Both the position numbers and the translations under genes were made by a program. 64,000 bases of DNA from Acidobacteriota bacterium (GTDB lineage: Bacteria; Acidobacteriota; Terriglobia; Terriglobales; Acidobacteriaceae), in the NCBI GenBank assembly GCA_021803035.1, contig JAJZME010000059.1, positions 186,001-250,000 of the forward strand, read 5' to 3'. Below the pieces are notes generated by a model. The model was not told where the DNA came from. It searched no databases and saw nothing but the letters and a program-made list of their open reading frames with translations. This document shows, one piece after another, positions 30,031 through 40,112 of the stretch (its first letter is position 1; each line of letters opens with the position of its first letter).

Positions 30031-30996
30031 GTGGACAGCGTCTCAGATTCCGGTACTATTGGCGGCGAAGCCATTCAGGCTGCCGCCGCGATGGACGTTG
30101 CTGAACCGGATACACTCACCCGGTGGCATGGCTGGCGCAAGGCAGGCAAGGCGCTGATGGACTACCTGCTGGATAGCGAGGTACATACCTTCGCCTTCAG
30201 TGTGGCGGCCAACGCCATCATCTCGTTCATTCCCTTCATCGTGCTGCTTTACACGCTGGCGCAGTCGATTTTTCACTCGCAGGCCATGGTCGACGTGGTG
30301 AACCAGATGGTGATTTACTTTCTGCCCTCCACGGCACACCAGGCCTGGCTTACCTACAATTTGTCAGTTGTGGCGCCGCGGCACGGCGTACAGATCTTTT
30401 CGCTGGTCATGATTCTCGTCTCGTGCACCGGCATCTTTTTGCCGCTTGAGGTGGCGCTAAACAAGGCATGGGGCGTGCGCAAGAGCCGCAATTACCTGTT
30501 CAACCAGACGGTGGCGCTGGGGCTGGCGCTGCTGATGGTGGCGCTGGGCATGGCGAGCATCTTTGTGAATGAAGGGATCCAGGGCACCGCCAACTTCCTG
30601 CTCACGCTCCTCTTCTTCCATCACACGGACAATTCCGTCTTCAAATTTGTCTTCCGCTGGGTCAGCTACACCTGGTTGGCCGCCACCACCGGCATAGCCT
30701 GCATTCTCTTCTTCTTTTTTATCTACTGGCTGCTGCCCAATTGCAGGGTACCGTGGCGGCCGGTTCTGCGCGCAGCCATCATTACCGGCATCGCATGGCT
30801 GACGGCGCGGATGATCTTTGTAGCTGTACTGCCGCACCTTGACCTGCGCTCCGTCTACGGGCCGTTCTTTGTCTCGGTGGGCCTGCTGTTCTGGGCTTAC
30901 ATCTCGGGGCTGATCCTGTTTGCGGGCGCAAAGTTCAGCGTGGCGCGGCTGGGAGACCACCCGGCAGAAAAAGCCAGCGAGGCACGGACGGTTTGA
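30031..30996 (+). CDS. YihY/BrkB-family inner-membrane protein
   Basis: A 321-residue membrane protein of the YihY (virulence factor BrkB) family with about six hydrophobic segments. Characteristic elements are FAFSVAANAIISFIPFIVLL near the N-terminus, EVALNKAWGVRKSRNYL in the middle and YGPFFVSVGLLFWAYISGLILFAGA near the end. I place the start at the GTG at 30031 because GAGGGAGCGAAAC precedes it; an ATG at 29809 would add 74 residues without family character. The function of the family is not settled. It ends beside a repeat-rich spacer. Confidence 0.85.
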   Translation: MDSVSDSGTIGGEAIQAAAAMDVAEPDTLTRWHGWRKAGKALMDYLLDSEVHTFAFSVAANAIISFIPFIVLLYTLAQSIFHSQAMVDVVNQMVIYFLPSTAHQAWLTYNLSVVAPRHGVQIFSLVMILVSCTGIFLPLEVALNKAWGVRKSRNYLFNQTVALGLALLMVALGMASIFVNEGIQGTANFLLTLLFFHHTDNSVFKFVFRWVSYTWLAATTGIACILFFFFIYWLLPNCRVPWRPVLRAAIITGIAWLTARMIFVAVLPHLDLRSVYGPFFVSVGLLFWAYISGLILFAGAKFSVARLGDHPAEKASEARTV

Positions 30997-31015
30997 GCAG
31001 CAGAGCCGAGGCTTA

Positions 31016-31094
31016 CAGTTTCTGCAAAAAAGACGGGGGTGGGTATCGTAACAGCGTCACAAGTTTCTGTGAGAAATGGGGGGGTACCTTTCGT
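31016..31094. repeat. two-copy imperfect direct repeat, G-rich
   Basis: The 34-base units at 31016-31049 and 31061-31094 share 23 positions at a 45-base period. Both contain AGTTTCTG, an A-rich stretch, a G-run of five to seven and end TCGT. They begin 20 bases after the YihY stop codon and may belong to a dispersed intergenic repeat family. Confidence 0.55.
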
Positions 31095-31166
31095 GTCGTT
31101 TTGTGCCGCCCGGATGCGAGCGGCCACATCGATTGCGTTGGAGATGCTCAGGGTAATGTTGCGCAT
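31084..31166 (-). pseudogene. possible remnant of a VapB-type antitoxin start
   Basis: Reading from an ATG at 31166, the first 27 codons give MRNITLSI and then AARIRAAQNDT, which closely resembles the N-terminal ribbon-helix-helix segment of VapB antitoxins. The similarity ends where the frame enters the G-rich direct repeat. Downstream the frame continues into the opposite strand of the YihY gene, and no toxin (PIN domain) follows. I interpret it as an eroded or repeat-disrupted antitoxin gene; chance resemblance is possible. Confidence 0.3.
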
Positions 31167-31288
31167 GTTCTCTGATTCCCGGACGCAGAGGCGGCTGGTA
31201 CGAAGTGATTGTGAGGCTTCTGCGTTGTTCTATTGATGATTATGATTGTGCATCGGAAGAGCGAAATTATATGCAAATGCGCGGAAGA

Positions 31289-31306
31289 TTTTTTTTTGGG
31301 GGGGGG
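31289..31306 (+). repeat. T9G9 homopolymer tract
   Basis: Nine T followed by nine G lie in non-coding DNA, about 190 bases before yggS. Such tracts are prone to slippage and to sequencing error. Confidence 0.7.
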
Positions 31307-31492
31307 TGAGATTCTGAGTCCAAAAGTGGAACCTCGACCCCCAGCGAGCACAAATCGCTCGCCTGGGACAGCGGATACGGGGCAGGCGCTTCCGGGCCGC
31401 CAGACCAGCAGAAGACTCAGATAGGCTTGCCCGGTTTAAGCGCTGCCTTGTATCGCGCCATGCCGGCAGACCAGCCTACAATCAAAACGAAA

Positions 31493-32230
31493 ATGACAGC
31501 ACTTGGTGAAAATCTGGAACGGCTGGAAGCGGCGATAGACGCCGCCTGCCGCGCCGCCGGACGAAGGCGCGCGGAGGTTGAGCTGATGGCGGTTTCGAAG
31601 ACCTATCCGGCGACGGCGGTTGCCGAAGCCGCCGGGCTGGGCCTGGCGCTGTTCGGCGAAAACCGCGTGCAGGAGTTTGCCGCCAAAGCGCCGGAACTGG
31701 CGGCGCTGCGCGGAGGGGCGCAGGTTCCGGTGCGCGTGCATCTTATCGGACATCTGCAAAGCAACAAGGCGGCGCGGGCCGCGGAGCTGTTCGACGGCGT
31801 GGACTCCGTGGATTCGCCGCGACTGGCCGAGCGGCTGAATGAAGCGGCGGGCAAATGCGGCAAGCGGCTGCCGGTGCTGCTGGAGGTCAAGCTGAGCCCT
31901 GAGGAAACCAAGGCAGGGCTGGAACCTGAGTCGGCGGAGGCGGTGGAACTGCTGGAGCGGCTGCACAATCTGGCGCACCTGGAGATGCGCGGGCTGATGA
32001 CCATTGCGCCCTTCGGCGTGGCTGAAGAGACGACGCGGGCGTGCTTCCGCAGCCTGCGGCAACTGCGGGACCGGTGGGCGGCGGCGCATCCTCGGCTGGA
32101 CTTTGACGTGCTTTCGATGGGCATGAGCGGCGATTTCGCTTTGGCCCTTGCCGAAGGCGCAACACGCATTCGCATCGGCACGGCGCTGTTCGGCGCCCGG
32201 CCACCGCGGCGGAATGGGGAGCCGGCGTGA
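31493..32230 (+). CDS. yggS: YggS-family pyridoxal-phosphate-binding protein
   Basis: A 245-residue single-domain PLP-binding TIM-barrel protein (PLPBP/YggS) involved in vitamin B6 and amino-acid homeostasis. The PLP lysine is Lys36 in ELMAVSKTYPA; FGENRVQEF, HLIGHLQSNKA, GLMTIAP and LSMGMSGDF follow in family order. The ATG at 31493 gives the usual N-terminus; an ATG at 31460 and TTG at 31427 are alternatives, none with a clear ribosome site. Its TGA overlaps the next start, so it is coupled to the DUF167 gene, a common pairing. Confidence 0.94.
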   Translation: MTALGENLERLEAAIDAACRAAGRRRAEVELMAVSKTYPATAVAEAAGLGLALFGENRVQEFAAKAPELAALRGGAQVPVRVHLIGHLQSNKAARAAELFDGVDSVDSPRLAERLNEAAGKCGKRLPVLLEVKLSPEETKAGLEPESAEAVELLERLHNLAHLEMRGLMTIAPFGVAEETTRACFRSLRQLRDRWAAAHPRLDFDVLSMGMSGDFALALAEGATRIRIGTALFGARPPRRNGEPA

Positions 32231-32532
32231 TGCTGCGCGCAACCGCGGAGGGCGTGAGCCTGGCCGTACGCGCACAGCCCGGCGCCAAGCGCACTGCGAT
32301 CACCGGCATTTACGGTGAAGGCGCAACGGCGCAGTTGAAAATTGCCGTGCAAGCTCCGCCGCTGGAGGGTCGCGCCAATGAGGCGCTGATTGCGTTCCTG
32401 GCCGAGACCTTCTCGATTGCCAAAAATTCCGTGCAGCTCGGCTCCGGCGATCTGTCGCGAAGCAAGGTTTTCGTGTTGCGCGGCGTAACGCCGGCGCAGG
32501 CGAATGCGGTGTTGGCGCGCTATTTGCCGTAG
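32227..32532 (+). CDS. DUF167/YggU-family protein
   Basis: A 101-residue protein of the DUF167 (YggU/UPF0235) family. The typical core is VRAQPGAKRTAITGI, then LKIAVQAPPLEGRANEALIAFLAE and GDLSRSKVFVLRG. Function is unknown, although the gene often follows yggS. Translation can start at GTG 32227 (overlapping the yggS stop, GTGA) or the adjacent ATG 32230. Confidence 0.92.
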   Translation: MMLRATAEGVSLAVRAQPGAKRTAITGIYGEGATAQLKIAVQAPPLEGRANEALIAFLAETFSIAKNSVQLGSGDLSRSKVFVLRGVTPAQANAVLARYLP

Positions 32533-32663
32533 CTCTGCGCGCGCGTGATCCAGAATGAGCGATGGTCATCCCCCATGTTCCAAGAGTGGGATATCCACCC
32601 CGGAACATGAGGCGTCCTTCAGAAGAACCGTTGTATCGCTTCAGCGCGCGGAGGCCGCAATGC

Positions 32664-34172
<1,509 letters not shown>

Positions 34173-34394
34173 AATTGACCTTCTTTTTCGAATTTCACGG
34201 CATGGTCACAGTTGTTAGATGCGTATTTTGAACAACATAGCAGCAAAACCGGGCTTCAGGTCGGGGGCCACTGCACACCTGCCACTTCAAGGATACGTGG
34301 CTTGGGCGACAATCGCCAGCCTGCCTGCGCGCCATGCCGGGATGGAGGCCGCCACGATCGCATTCGTTTTCCACCGGCACAAGCAGGCGCCGGG

Positions 34395-35021
34395 CTACCT
34401 TGTGGAGCGCGAGTGATTCAGATAAATGCGGAATTCCGGCCACGAAATGTAATCAACCCAAAGCGTGGGAATGACGACCGTGCGATGGTGAAGCCAGCCC
34501 AGGGCGGTGACCTCAAGATAACCGAGATGCCAGGTCCCCTGGTCCATGACAAAGCCTTCGAGGCGGCCAAAGTCGCCGTCGGTGGCGCGGATGTTGTAGC
34601 CGATGAGGTGATGGGCGCTGCGCAAATGCGGATCTTCGCCCTCAGGCGTGGGATATTTGACGCCAGCGGGGATCGATGCCAAGCCAAATTCGGAATCGAC
34701 CCAGCAGGCCATCGCGCCGAAGTACTGGCGCATGGCCAGCTCCTGCTGGCGCGACACGGGCTTTTCCGTGTCGACATCGGGGCTGTCTTCCACCTGCTCT
34801 TTGCTGAGGCGCACGCTGCAGACTTTGGTGGCCCAGTCGGGCGGCTCGAAGGTGTTCACTGGAAGGACGACATCGTGGCGGCGCAGCCACGATCCTACGT
34901 CGAGCACGACATAGCGAATCTGCCATGATTCATCGTCAAAGAGAAAATCGCGTACCCTGCCCGTCTCGCCGTCTGTAGCAAATACCGGCGATCCGATGAG
35001 TGACCTGACATCGTAGAGCAT
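34395..35021 (-). CDS. PRC-barrel domain protein
   Basis: A 208-residue protein with two PRC-barrel modules. The first starts LIGSPVFATDGETGRVRDFLFDDESWQIRYVV (residues about 8-40; quoted in part), the second HLIGYNIRATDGDFGRLEGF (about 140-160), followed by a tryptophan-rich end. PRC barrels occur in photosynthetic reaction centre H subunits and RNA-processing factors, but stand-alone double copies like this have no proven function and are linked by context to stress. GGGGGAACG precedes the ATG. It diverges from the Usp gene and precedes htrA on the same strand after 222 bases. Confidence 0.85.
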   Translation of the reverse strand: MLYDVRSLIGSPVFATDGETGRVRDFLFDDESWQIRYVVLDVGSWLRRHDVVLPVNTFEPPDWATKVCSVRLSKEQVEDSPDVDTEKPVSRQQELAMRQYFGAMACWVDSEFGLASIPAGVKYPTPEGEDPHLRSAHHLIGYNIRATDGDFGRLEGFVMDQGTWHLGYLEVTALGWLHHRTVVIPTLWVDYISWPEFRIYLNHSRSTR

Positions 35022-35148
35022 CGTTCCCCCGTTCGGGTGTGTAGATAGCGTCCTTTCATAGCCGTCTGTCTATCTGTTCCCTGCGCTTTGCGGGCCAGCT
35101 CGTGCCTGAAGGGCGTCTTCATAATTTGCTTAGATGCAAAATTGAGCT

Positions 35149-35177
35149 TTAACTAAGATTCATCCGGTGGGTATTAT
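35149..35177 (+). promoter_or_regulatory. candidate promoter of the Usp gene
   Basis: TTAACT (4 of 6 matches to the -35 consensus) is followed after exactly 17 bases by TATTAT (5 of 6 matches to the -10). It lies about 110 bases before the chosen Usp start, in the divergent spacer. Confidence 0.4.
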
Positions 35178-35286
35178 AGATCGCGGTACAACTTGTTCAA
35201 CGTACAGACCGCGAAGCGGACGCCCGGCACAGCAAGGACGGATTAAGAAAAGTAAAGAGCGCGCGTTGCCCCAACGAGAGCGGCTT

Positions 35287-36159
35287 ATGGTCCCCTTCGA
35301 TAAGATTCTTTTTCCGGTTGACTTTTCCGAAGCATCGGCGGCCATGGTTCCCGATGTCGCCGCGATGGCGCGGAAGTTCAACGCCGCCGTGATCGTGCTG
35401 CATGCATTCCACATCGTCCATGAGTATCATCTGGCGCCGCGCGCGGATGCGCCCTTTGGCCCGGAGCCGGACGAAATTCCATACATTCCCGCGCTGCGCG
35501 AGTTGCGAGAGGTGCGCAAGAACCGGCTCGAGGAGTTTGCGCGCGCGCACCTTGCCGGTATCGACGCCAGGACGCTGCTCAAGGACGGCGATCCGGCGCT
35601 GGCGATCGAGTGGGTTGCCAGGCAGGAAAAGGCCGGCCTGGTGATGATGTCGACCAAAGGCCGGGGCAGATTTCGCCGCCTGCTGATGGGATCGCTGACC
35701 GCCAAGATGCTGCACGACCTGGGATGCCCCATCTACACCAGCCCGCACGTGCCGGGCAGAAAGACGGCGCCGCCGGGCGGCATCAGAAGCATCCTGTGCG
35801 CTACGCGGATGGAGCCGGAATCGGCGGCGGCGCTGAGGATCGCCGGCATCATGGCCCGGGTCTTCGAGGCGCGCGTGTGCCTGCTGCACGTGCATACACC
35901 GGGCGCATCGAAGGAACGGGTGCCAACCTCCGCGGCCATGCAGGAGGCTTTTGCGCGCGCGGTGGGTGACAGCGCGGTGGCCGCAGAGGCGCGGATTCTG
36001 GATGCCGGACTGCCGGAGGGCATCCGGAAGGCGGCAGTGGAAGAGGCTGCGGATCTGCTGGTGGTGGGACGCGGCCATGCGCGGGGGAACGTATCGCGTA
36101 TCTGGTCACACCTCTACCGGCTCATTCGCGAGTCTCCCTGCCCGGTTTTGAGCGTGTAA
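35287..36159 (+). CDS. tandem universal stress protein (two UspA domains)
   Basis: A 290-residue protein with two UspA folds. Domain 1 (about 1-145) starts FDKILFPVDFSEASAAM and has the nucleotide loop STKGRGRFRRLLMGSLTAK, a near-canonical G-2x-G-9x-G[ST] motif with Ser for the first Gly. Domain 2 (about 155-290, IRSILCATRMEPES) ends VVGRGHARGNVSRIWSHLYR, where the loop is degenerate. Only the first domain is therefore likely to bind ATP. The ATG at 35287 starts at the fold boundary; 40 further codons are open upstream but non-homologous. Confidence 0.9.
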   Translation: MVPFDKILFPVDFSEASAAMVPDVAAMARKFNAAVIVLHAFHIVHEYHLAPRADAPFGPEPDEIPYIPALRELREVRKNRLEEFARAHLAGIDARTLLKDGDPALAIEWVARQEKAGLVMMSTKGRGRFRRLLMGSLTAKMLHDLGCPIYTSPHVPGRKTAPPGGIRSILCATRMEPESAAALRIAGIMARVFEARVCLLHVHTPGASKERVPTSAAMQEAFARAVGDSAVAAEARILDAGLPEGIRKAAVEEAADLLVVGRGHARGNVSRIWSHLYRLIRESPCPVLSV

Positions 36160-36259
36160 CGGGGCTGCGCCGCGGCCATCGATGCGAAAACCCCAGGGAA
36201 ACGTCCGTTCAACGGATGCATCCCCGCATATCGGCCTAGAATCATGATAGTAGGTAGAT

Positions 36260-37402
36260 ATGTTACGCAAAGGTTTTCCAATCGGGCGGATCTTCGGCAT
36301 CTCGATTGATCTGGATTTTTCCTGGTTTCTGATCGTCGCCCTGCTGGCGTGGATGATGGCGGGGAGCTATTACCCGGCGAAGTTTCCGGGGTGGCCGGGC
36401 GGCGAGTACTGGATGGTCGGGATCATCTCGGCCGTTCTGCTGTTCGTGAGCGTGCTCATTCATGAACTGGCGCACTCGCTGGTGGCGATGCGCTACGGCA
36501 TTCCGGTGCCGCGCATCACGCTGTTTCTGTTTGGCGGCGTGGCGCAGATTGCGACCGAGCCGCCCAGCGCGGCGGCGGAGTTCTGGATCACCATCGTGGG
36601 ACCGCTCACCAGCTTCGCGCTGGCGGCCTTCTTCTGGGAGATTGAGCCGTTTTTCGCGGCGGCGCAGCCGCTCTATGCGCTGGCCGAATACCTGGCCCTG
36701 CTGAACGCGATGCTGGCCGTCTTCAACCTGATTCCCGGGTTCCCGCTCGATGGCGGGCGGGTGTTGCGCGCCATCATTTGGCGCGTGACGCGCAACTACC
36801 ATCGCGCCACAGTGGTTGCCGGCAGGTCGGGACGCTTCTTCGGCTTTCTCTTCATCTTCATGGGCATCTGGGAGGCGATTACCGGGGACATTGCCGGCGG
36901 CCTCTGGATCGCATTCATCGGCTGGTTCCTGGAAAGCGCGGCGGGAAGCCAGTTGCAGCAGGAGAGCATGAAGAATCTGCTGGGCGGGCACAGGGTGGCC
37001 GATGCCATGCAGCGCACCTTCGCCCACGCGCCGGGCTACGTCTCGCTGCAGGACCTGGTGGACCACTACGTTCTGCAGTTGAATGCGCGCACGGTGATCG
37101 TGACAGCGGCCGACGGGACGGTGGGCGCGGTGACGCAGGCCACGCTCCGCGATACGCCGCGCCATCTGTGGCCCACAACCCCGGCGAGCCAGGTGATGAC
37201 GCCGCTCAAGGACATCGACACCACACGTCCCGACGCCGTTCTCTGGTCCGCGCTGGAACAGATGGGGCGCGGCGGCGTGAACCAGCTTCCGGTGGTGGAT
37301 GACACCGGGATTGTGGGCATGCTTTCACGTGAGGATGTTCTGCGCTACATGGGCGTGCTGCAAAACTTTCAGGAGTGGAAGACGATTGGCGGCGCGCATT
37401 AG
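36260..37402 (+). CDS. site-2-protease-like M50 metalloprotease with CBS domains
   Basis: A 380-residue membrane protease. The zinc motif is His68-Glu69-x-x-His72 (LIHELAHSL) and the third ligand is Asp164 in [12 protein letters not shown], both in membrane helices. About six helices occupy residues 15-235. Two CBS motifs fill the C-terminus (about 245-375: [45 protein letters not shown]) and may sense adenosine nucleotides. S2P enzymes cut membrane-bound regulators; the substrate here is unknown. A weak AGGT site precedes the ATG. Confidence 0.92.
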   Translation: MLRKGFPIGRIFGISIDLDFSWFLIVALLAWMMAGSYYPAKFPGWPGGEYWMVGIISAVLLFVSVLIHELAHSLVAMRYGIPVPRITLFLFGGVAQIATEPPSAAAEFWITIVGPLTSFALAAFFWEIEPFFAAAQPLYALAEYLALLNAMLAVFNLIPGFPLDGGRVLRAIIWRVTRNYHRATVVAGRSGRFFGFLFIFMGIWEAITGDIAGGLWIAFIGWFLESAAGSQLQQESMKNLLGGHRVADAMQRTFAHAPGYVSLQDLVDHYVLQLNARTVIVTAADGTVGAVTQATLRDTPRHLWPTTPASQVMTPLKDIDTTRPDAVLWSALEQMGRGGVNQLPVVDDTGIVGMLSREDVLRYMGVLQNFQEWKTIGGAH

Positions 37403-37496
37403 GCGCCGCCTGATAAGAGCCCCAGACGTTCGACGAGCGCAGCGGGTTCCGGGGGCTGTAGCCCGCCATTTTAACTTGTTGCGCCTGCGGCAGGAC

Positions 37497-37570
37497 TGAA
37501 GCCGTGCCCGGTCAAAAAGCCTTGCCCGCCTGGAGTCTTTCCCCGCCGGTGAAGTCGTGCCCCTTCAAAA
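37497..37570. repeat. two-copy direct repeat between S2P gene and dnaA
   Basis: Units at 37497-37517 and 37550-37570 share the pattern TGAAG(C/T)CGTGCCC..TCAAAA at a 53-base spacing. They lie between convergent genes. From memory such strings recur in intergenic DNA of Acidobacteriaceae, but this was not checked. Confidence 0.45.
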
Positions 37571-37591
37571 CCGGACTTTCACCACGGGCGA

Positions 37592-39001
37592 TCAGGCGTT
37601 CAACTGGTCCTGCAGCTTGTTGAGCATGCGGTGCAGGTCTTTGTCAGCGCGGCGCTGCTCGTCGATTTTGGCGATGGAGTGCATCACCGTGGTGTGGTGC
37701 TTGTTGCCGAACTGGCGGCCGATCTCGGGCAGGCTGGCCTCGGTCATCTGCTTGGCCAGGTACATGGCGATCTGGCGCGGCACCACCACGTTGCGCGAGT
37801 TGTTTTTCTGCTTCAGGTCACTGATCCTCATGCCGAACTGCTCGGCCACGGCACGCTGGATGGTCTCGATGGTGATCTTGCGCACCTGCATGTCGATGAA
37901 CTGCTTGAGACACTGCTGCGCCGAAGCCAGGGTGATCTCCATCTTGTAGCTCTGGCACCAGGCGACGAGCCGCACCAGCGCGCCCTCAAGCTCGCGGACG
38001 TTGGTGCGCACGTTGGAGGCCACAAACAGCGCCACGTCGGTGGGCAGGTGCACCTGTTCGCTCTCCGCCTTTTTCTGCAGAATGGCGACCTTGGTCTCCA
38101 GATCGGGCGGCTGGATGTCGGCGATAAGGCCCCACTCAAAGCGGGAACGCAGCCGGTCTTCGATCTCCGCCAGTTCCTTGGGCGGGCGGTCAGAGGCGAT
38201 GACGATCTGTTTCATGTTCTCGTGCAGCGCGTTGAAGGTGTGAAAGAACTCCTCCTGCGTGCGCTCTTTTTGCGCGATGAACTGGATGTCATCGACCAGC
38301 AGCACGTCCACGGTGCGAAAGCGGTCGCGGAAGCTGGTCATGCGGTCATTGCGCAGCGAGGTGGTGAGCTCGTTGAGAAACTTTTCCGCCGAGACATAGC
38401 AGATGCTGGACACGGGCTGACGGCGCTTCACTTCGTGGCCGATGGCGTGCATGAGGTGCGTTTTGCCCATGCCCACGCCGCCGTAGAGGAACAGCGGATT
38501 GTAGGCGCGCGAGGGACGCTCGGCCACGGCCAGGGCCGCGGCACGGGCAAACTGATTGCCGTTGCCCATGACGAAGGCGTCAAAGGTGTACCGGGGGTTG
38601 AGCTGCGCTGCGGTCGACCAGTCGAAGCGTCCCTGCTCGGGAATGCGCACCGGCGCGGCCAGCGGCGGCGCGGTGGCCGCATGCGCGGGAACCGGCGCAA
38701 AACCGCCATCTTTGCGGCGCGGCGGAATCGACGGATCGTCGTCCATGGTGACGAAGCATACGTCGTCGAACTCCAGGGAACAGGAGTCGATGGCTTCCTG
38801 GATCAGGTCGCCGTACTTGTCGCCAATATGCTGAAACTCCGGCGAGGGGACACGCACGTAAAGCGTGCGCCCCGCGGAGTGGCTGTAGCGCGTCGGCTTC
38901 AGCCATGTCTCAAAGGACTGGCGAATGACCTTCTTTTCAAGAGCTGCCAGTATCTGCAGCCAAGGGTTGAGTGCCGCTGCTTGTGAAGTTGCAATAGTCA
39001 T
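37592..39001 (-). CDS. dnaA: Chromosomal replication initiator protein DnaA
   Basis: A 469-residue AAA+ protein that binds oriC and opens the duplex. Domain I is at the N-terminus (WLQILAALEKKVIRQSFETWL), then a variable Pro/Ala linker; Walker A is GGVGMGKTH (about 174-182), Walker B LLVDDIQF (about 234-241). The C-terminal DNA-binding domain has RNVVVPRQIAMYLAKQMT and GNKHHTTVMHSI. The ATG at 39001 has AAGGA upstream; 27 further codons are open but unlikely. It diverges from rpmH; dnaN is not next to it in the window. Confidence 0.97.
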   Translation of the reverse strand: MTIATSQAAALNPWLQILAALEKKVIRQSFETWLKPTRYSHSAGRTLYVRVPSPEFQHIGDKYGDLIQEAIDSCSLEFDDVCFVTMDDDPSIPPRRKDGGFAPVPAHAATAPPLAAPVRIPEQGRFDWSTAAQLNPRYTFDAFVMGNGNQFARAAALAVAERPSRAYNPLFLYGGVGMGKTHLMHAIGHEVKRRQPVSSICYVSAEKFLNELTTSLRNDRMTSFRDRFRTVDVLLVDDIQFIAQKERTQEEFFHTFNALHENMKQIVIASDRPPKELAEIEDRLRSRFEWGLIADIQPPDLETKVAILQKKAESEQVHLPTDVALFVASNVRTNVRELEGALVRLVAWCQSYKMEITLASAQQCLKQFIDMQVRKITIETIQRAVAEQFGMRISDLKQKNNSRNVVVPRQIAMYLAKQMTEASLPEIGRQFGNKHHTTVMHSIAKIDEQRRADKDLHRMLNKLQDQLNA

Positions 39002-39462
39002 CGTGCAAATCCTTGCTTGCGACGCCCGAGGCAAGTCCGGTTCTTCGCTGGCGCGCAGACGACGGTTTCCTGTCGGCGCCAAGTCTCGGCTTGGCGCTAT
39101 GTTTCCGATCGCCGGCTGCCTGTTTGCCGCGGGTCTGCCTTGAAACTTTCACCGAAGGCCGTGAATGAAAAAGCCTGTCAAGTGGGACGTCTTGAACTTT
39201 TCTAGAACGGGTCCGATAGTAGCACATTTGGAGATCATTGCAACGTCCCTTTCACATAACTTTTGGACCATGGCGGTCACTTGCACCATGCATGGTGAAA
39301 CTAGGCTCCGATGCCGGCCCGCTCTGGGACACGCGCCTCGGGTGCGCCGCTTGCGCCGGGAGAACCGCCGCTGCGCTGCGTCACGCTGGATTCGCGGCTC
39401 AACCTGCGATACACTAAAGATCTGCCGACAAGGCGTAGATTCGACACAGGGAGCGCAATCAA
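39002..39462. other. dnaA-rpmH divergent spacer (origin-type locus)
   Basis: In many bacteria oriC lies in this type of spacer. The 461 bases contain a perfect 14-base palindrome at 39284-39297 (CACCATGCATGGTG). I found no TTATCCACA-like DnaA boxes and no strongly AT-rich unwinding element, so I do not call an origin. Confidence 0.4.
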
Positions 39463-39618
39463 ATGCCCAAGCGGACATTTCAACCCAACCGCCGCCGCCG
39501 TGTAAAGAAGCACGGGTTCCGGGCGCGCATGAAGACCAAGGCGGGAGCCGCCGTATTGAGCCGCCGCCGCGCGTCAGGCCGCAAGCGGGTCTCGGTCAGC
39601 GCGGGCTACCGCGACTGA
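39463..39618 (+). CDS. rpmH: 50S ribosomal protein L34
   Basis: A 51-residue, very basic protein with the L34 signature: [19 protein letters not shown], then [16 protein letters not shown] and KRVSVSAG. It is a component of the large ribosomal subunit. AGGGAG lies about 10 bases before the ATG. It heads the conserved rpmH-rnpA-yidD-yidC series, with rnpA 80 bases downstream. Confidence 0.97.
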   Translation: MPKRTFQPNRRRRVKKHGFRARMKTKAGAAVLSRRRASGRKRVSVSAGYRD

Positions 39619-39698
39619 CAGCAGGCTGCTTCGGCGCGGCCGAGGCGCTCCGCATCCGTTCCGCTTCCCCGTTGCGGGTCGGTTTTCTCCGAATTTTC

Positions 39699-40112
39699 AT
39701 GAATGCATTGCCTCAACCTGCCGGCCGTCAATCGCTGGCAGGCGCACGTCTGTGCAAGCACGCCGACTACGAGCGCGCCTATGCGGCCGGCCGCAGGCGC
39801 CAATCCGCATCCATGAGCTGGTTCCTTGCCCCGCAAGCTCCTCGCACCGGCGGCCCGCGCATTGGGATCACCGCGGGGAAGGCGTTGGGCAAGGCGCATG
39901 ACCGCAACCGCATCAAGAGGCGCATGAGAGAGGCCCTGCGCCGGCATGTAGACTTGTTTCCCCAGGGCTTCGACCTGATATTTCATCCGCGCCGCGGCCT
40001 GCTTACGATCGATTTCAGAAAGCTGGAAACGGAGATCGTGCGCATCCTCGAACAGGCGAATAGCGAGGCGGCGCGCATGGCTGCAAGAGAAACTGCGGGG
40101 CGAAACGTGTGA
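39699..40112 (+). CDS. rnpA: Ribonuclease P protein component
   Basis: A 137-residue basic protein that assists the RNase P RNA in maturing tRNA 5' ends. The central motif is [22 protein letters not shown], quoted in part as [15 protein letters not shown], the RNR box of the family; [12 protein letters not shown] follows. The start ATG at 39699 gives a normal N-terminus; the upstream part of the frame overlaps rpmH in another frame and is not coding. Its stop overlaps yidD. Confidence 0.94.
   Translation: MNALPQPAGRQSLAGARLCKHADYERAYAAGRRRQSASMSWFLAPQAPRTGGPRIGITAGKALGKAHDRNRIKRRMREALRRHVDLFPQGFDLIFHPRRGLLTIDFRKLETEIVRILEQANSEAARMAARETAGRNV

Larger units (their letters stand above)
30997..31492. 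other. repeat-rich spacer upstream of yggS
   Basis: This 496-base region contains two imperfect 34-base direct repeats, a T9G9 tract and a minus-strand frame whose start resembles a VapB antitoxin (each listed separately). Composition differs from the flanks: long G-runs and AT-rich patches near 31230-31290. No intact gene is seen. Confidence 0.55.

Noticed and set aside
39165-39698. long open frame running through rpmH into rnpA
   Set aside because: It overlaps rpmH in another frame and shows no homology before the rnpA ATG at 39699.
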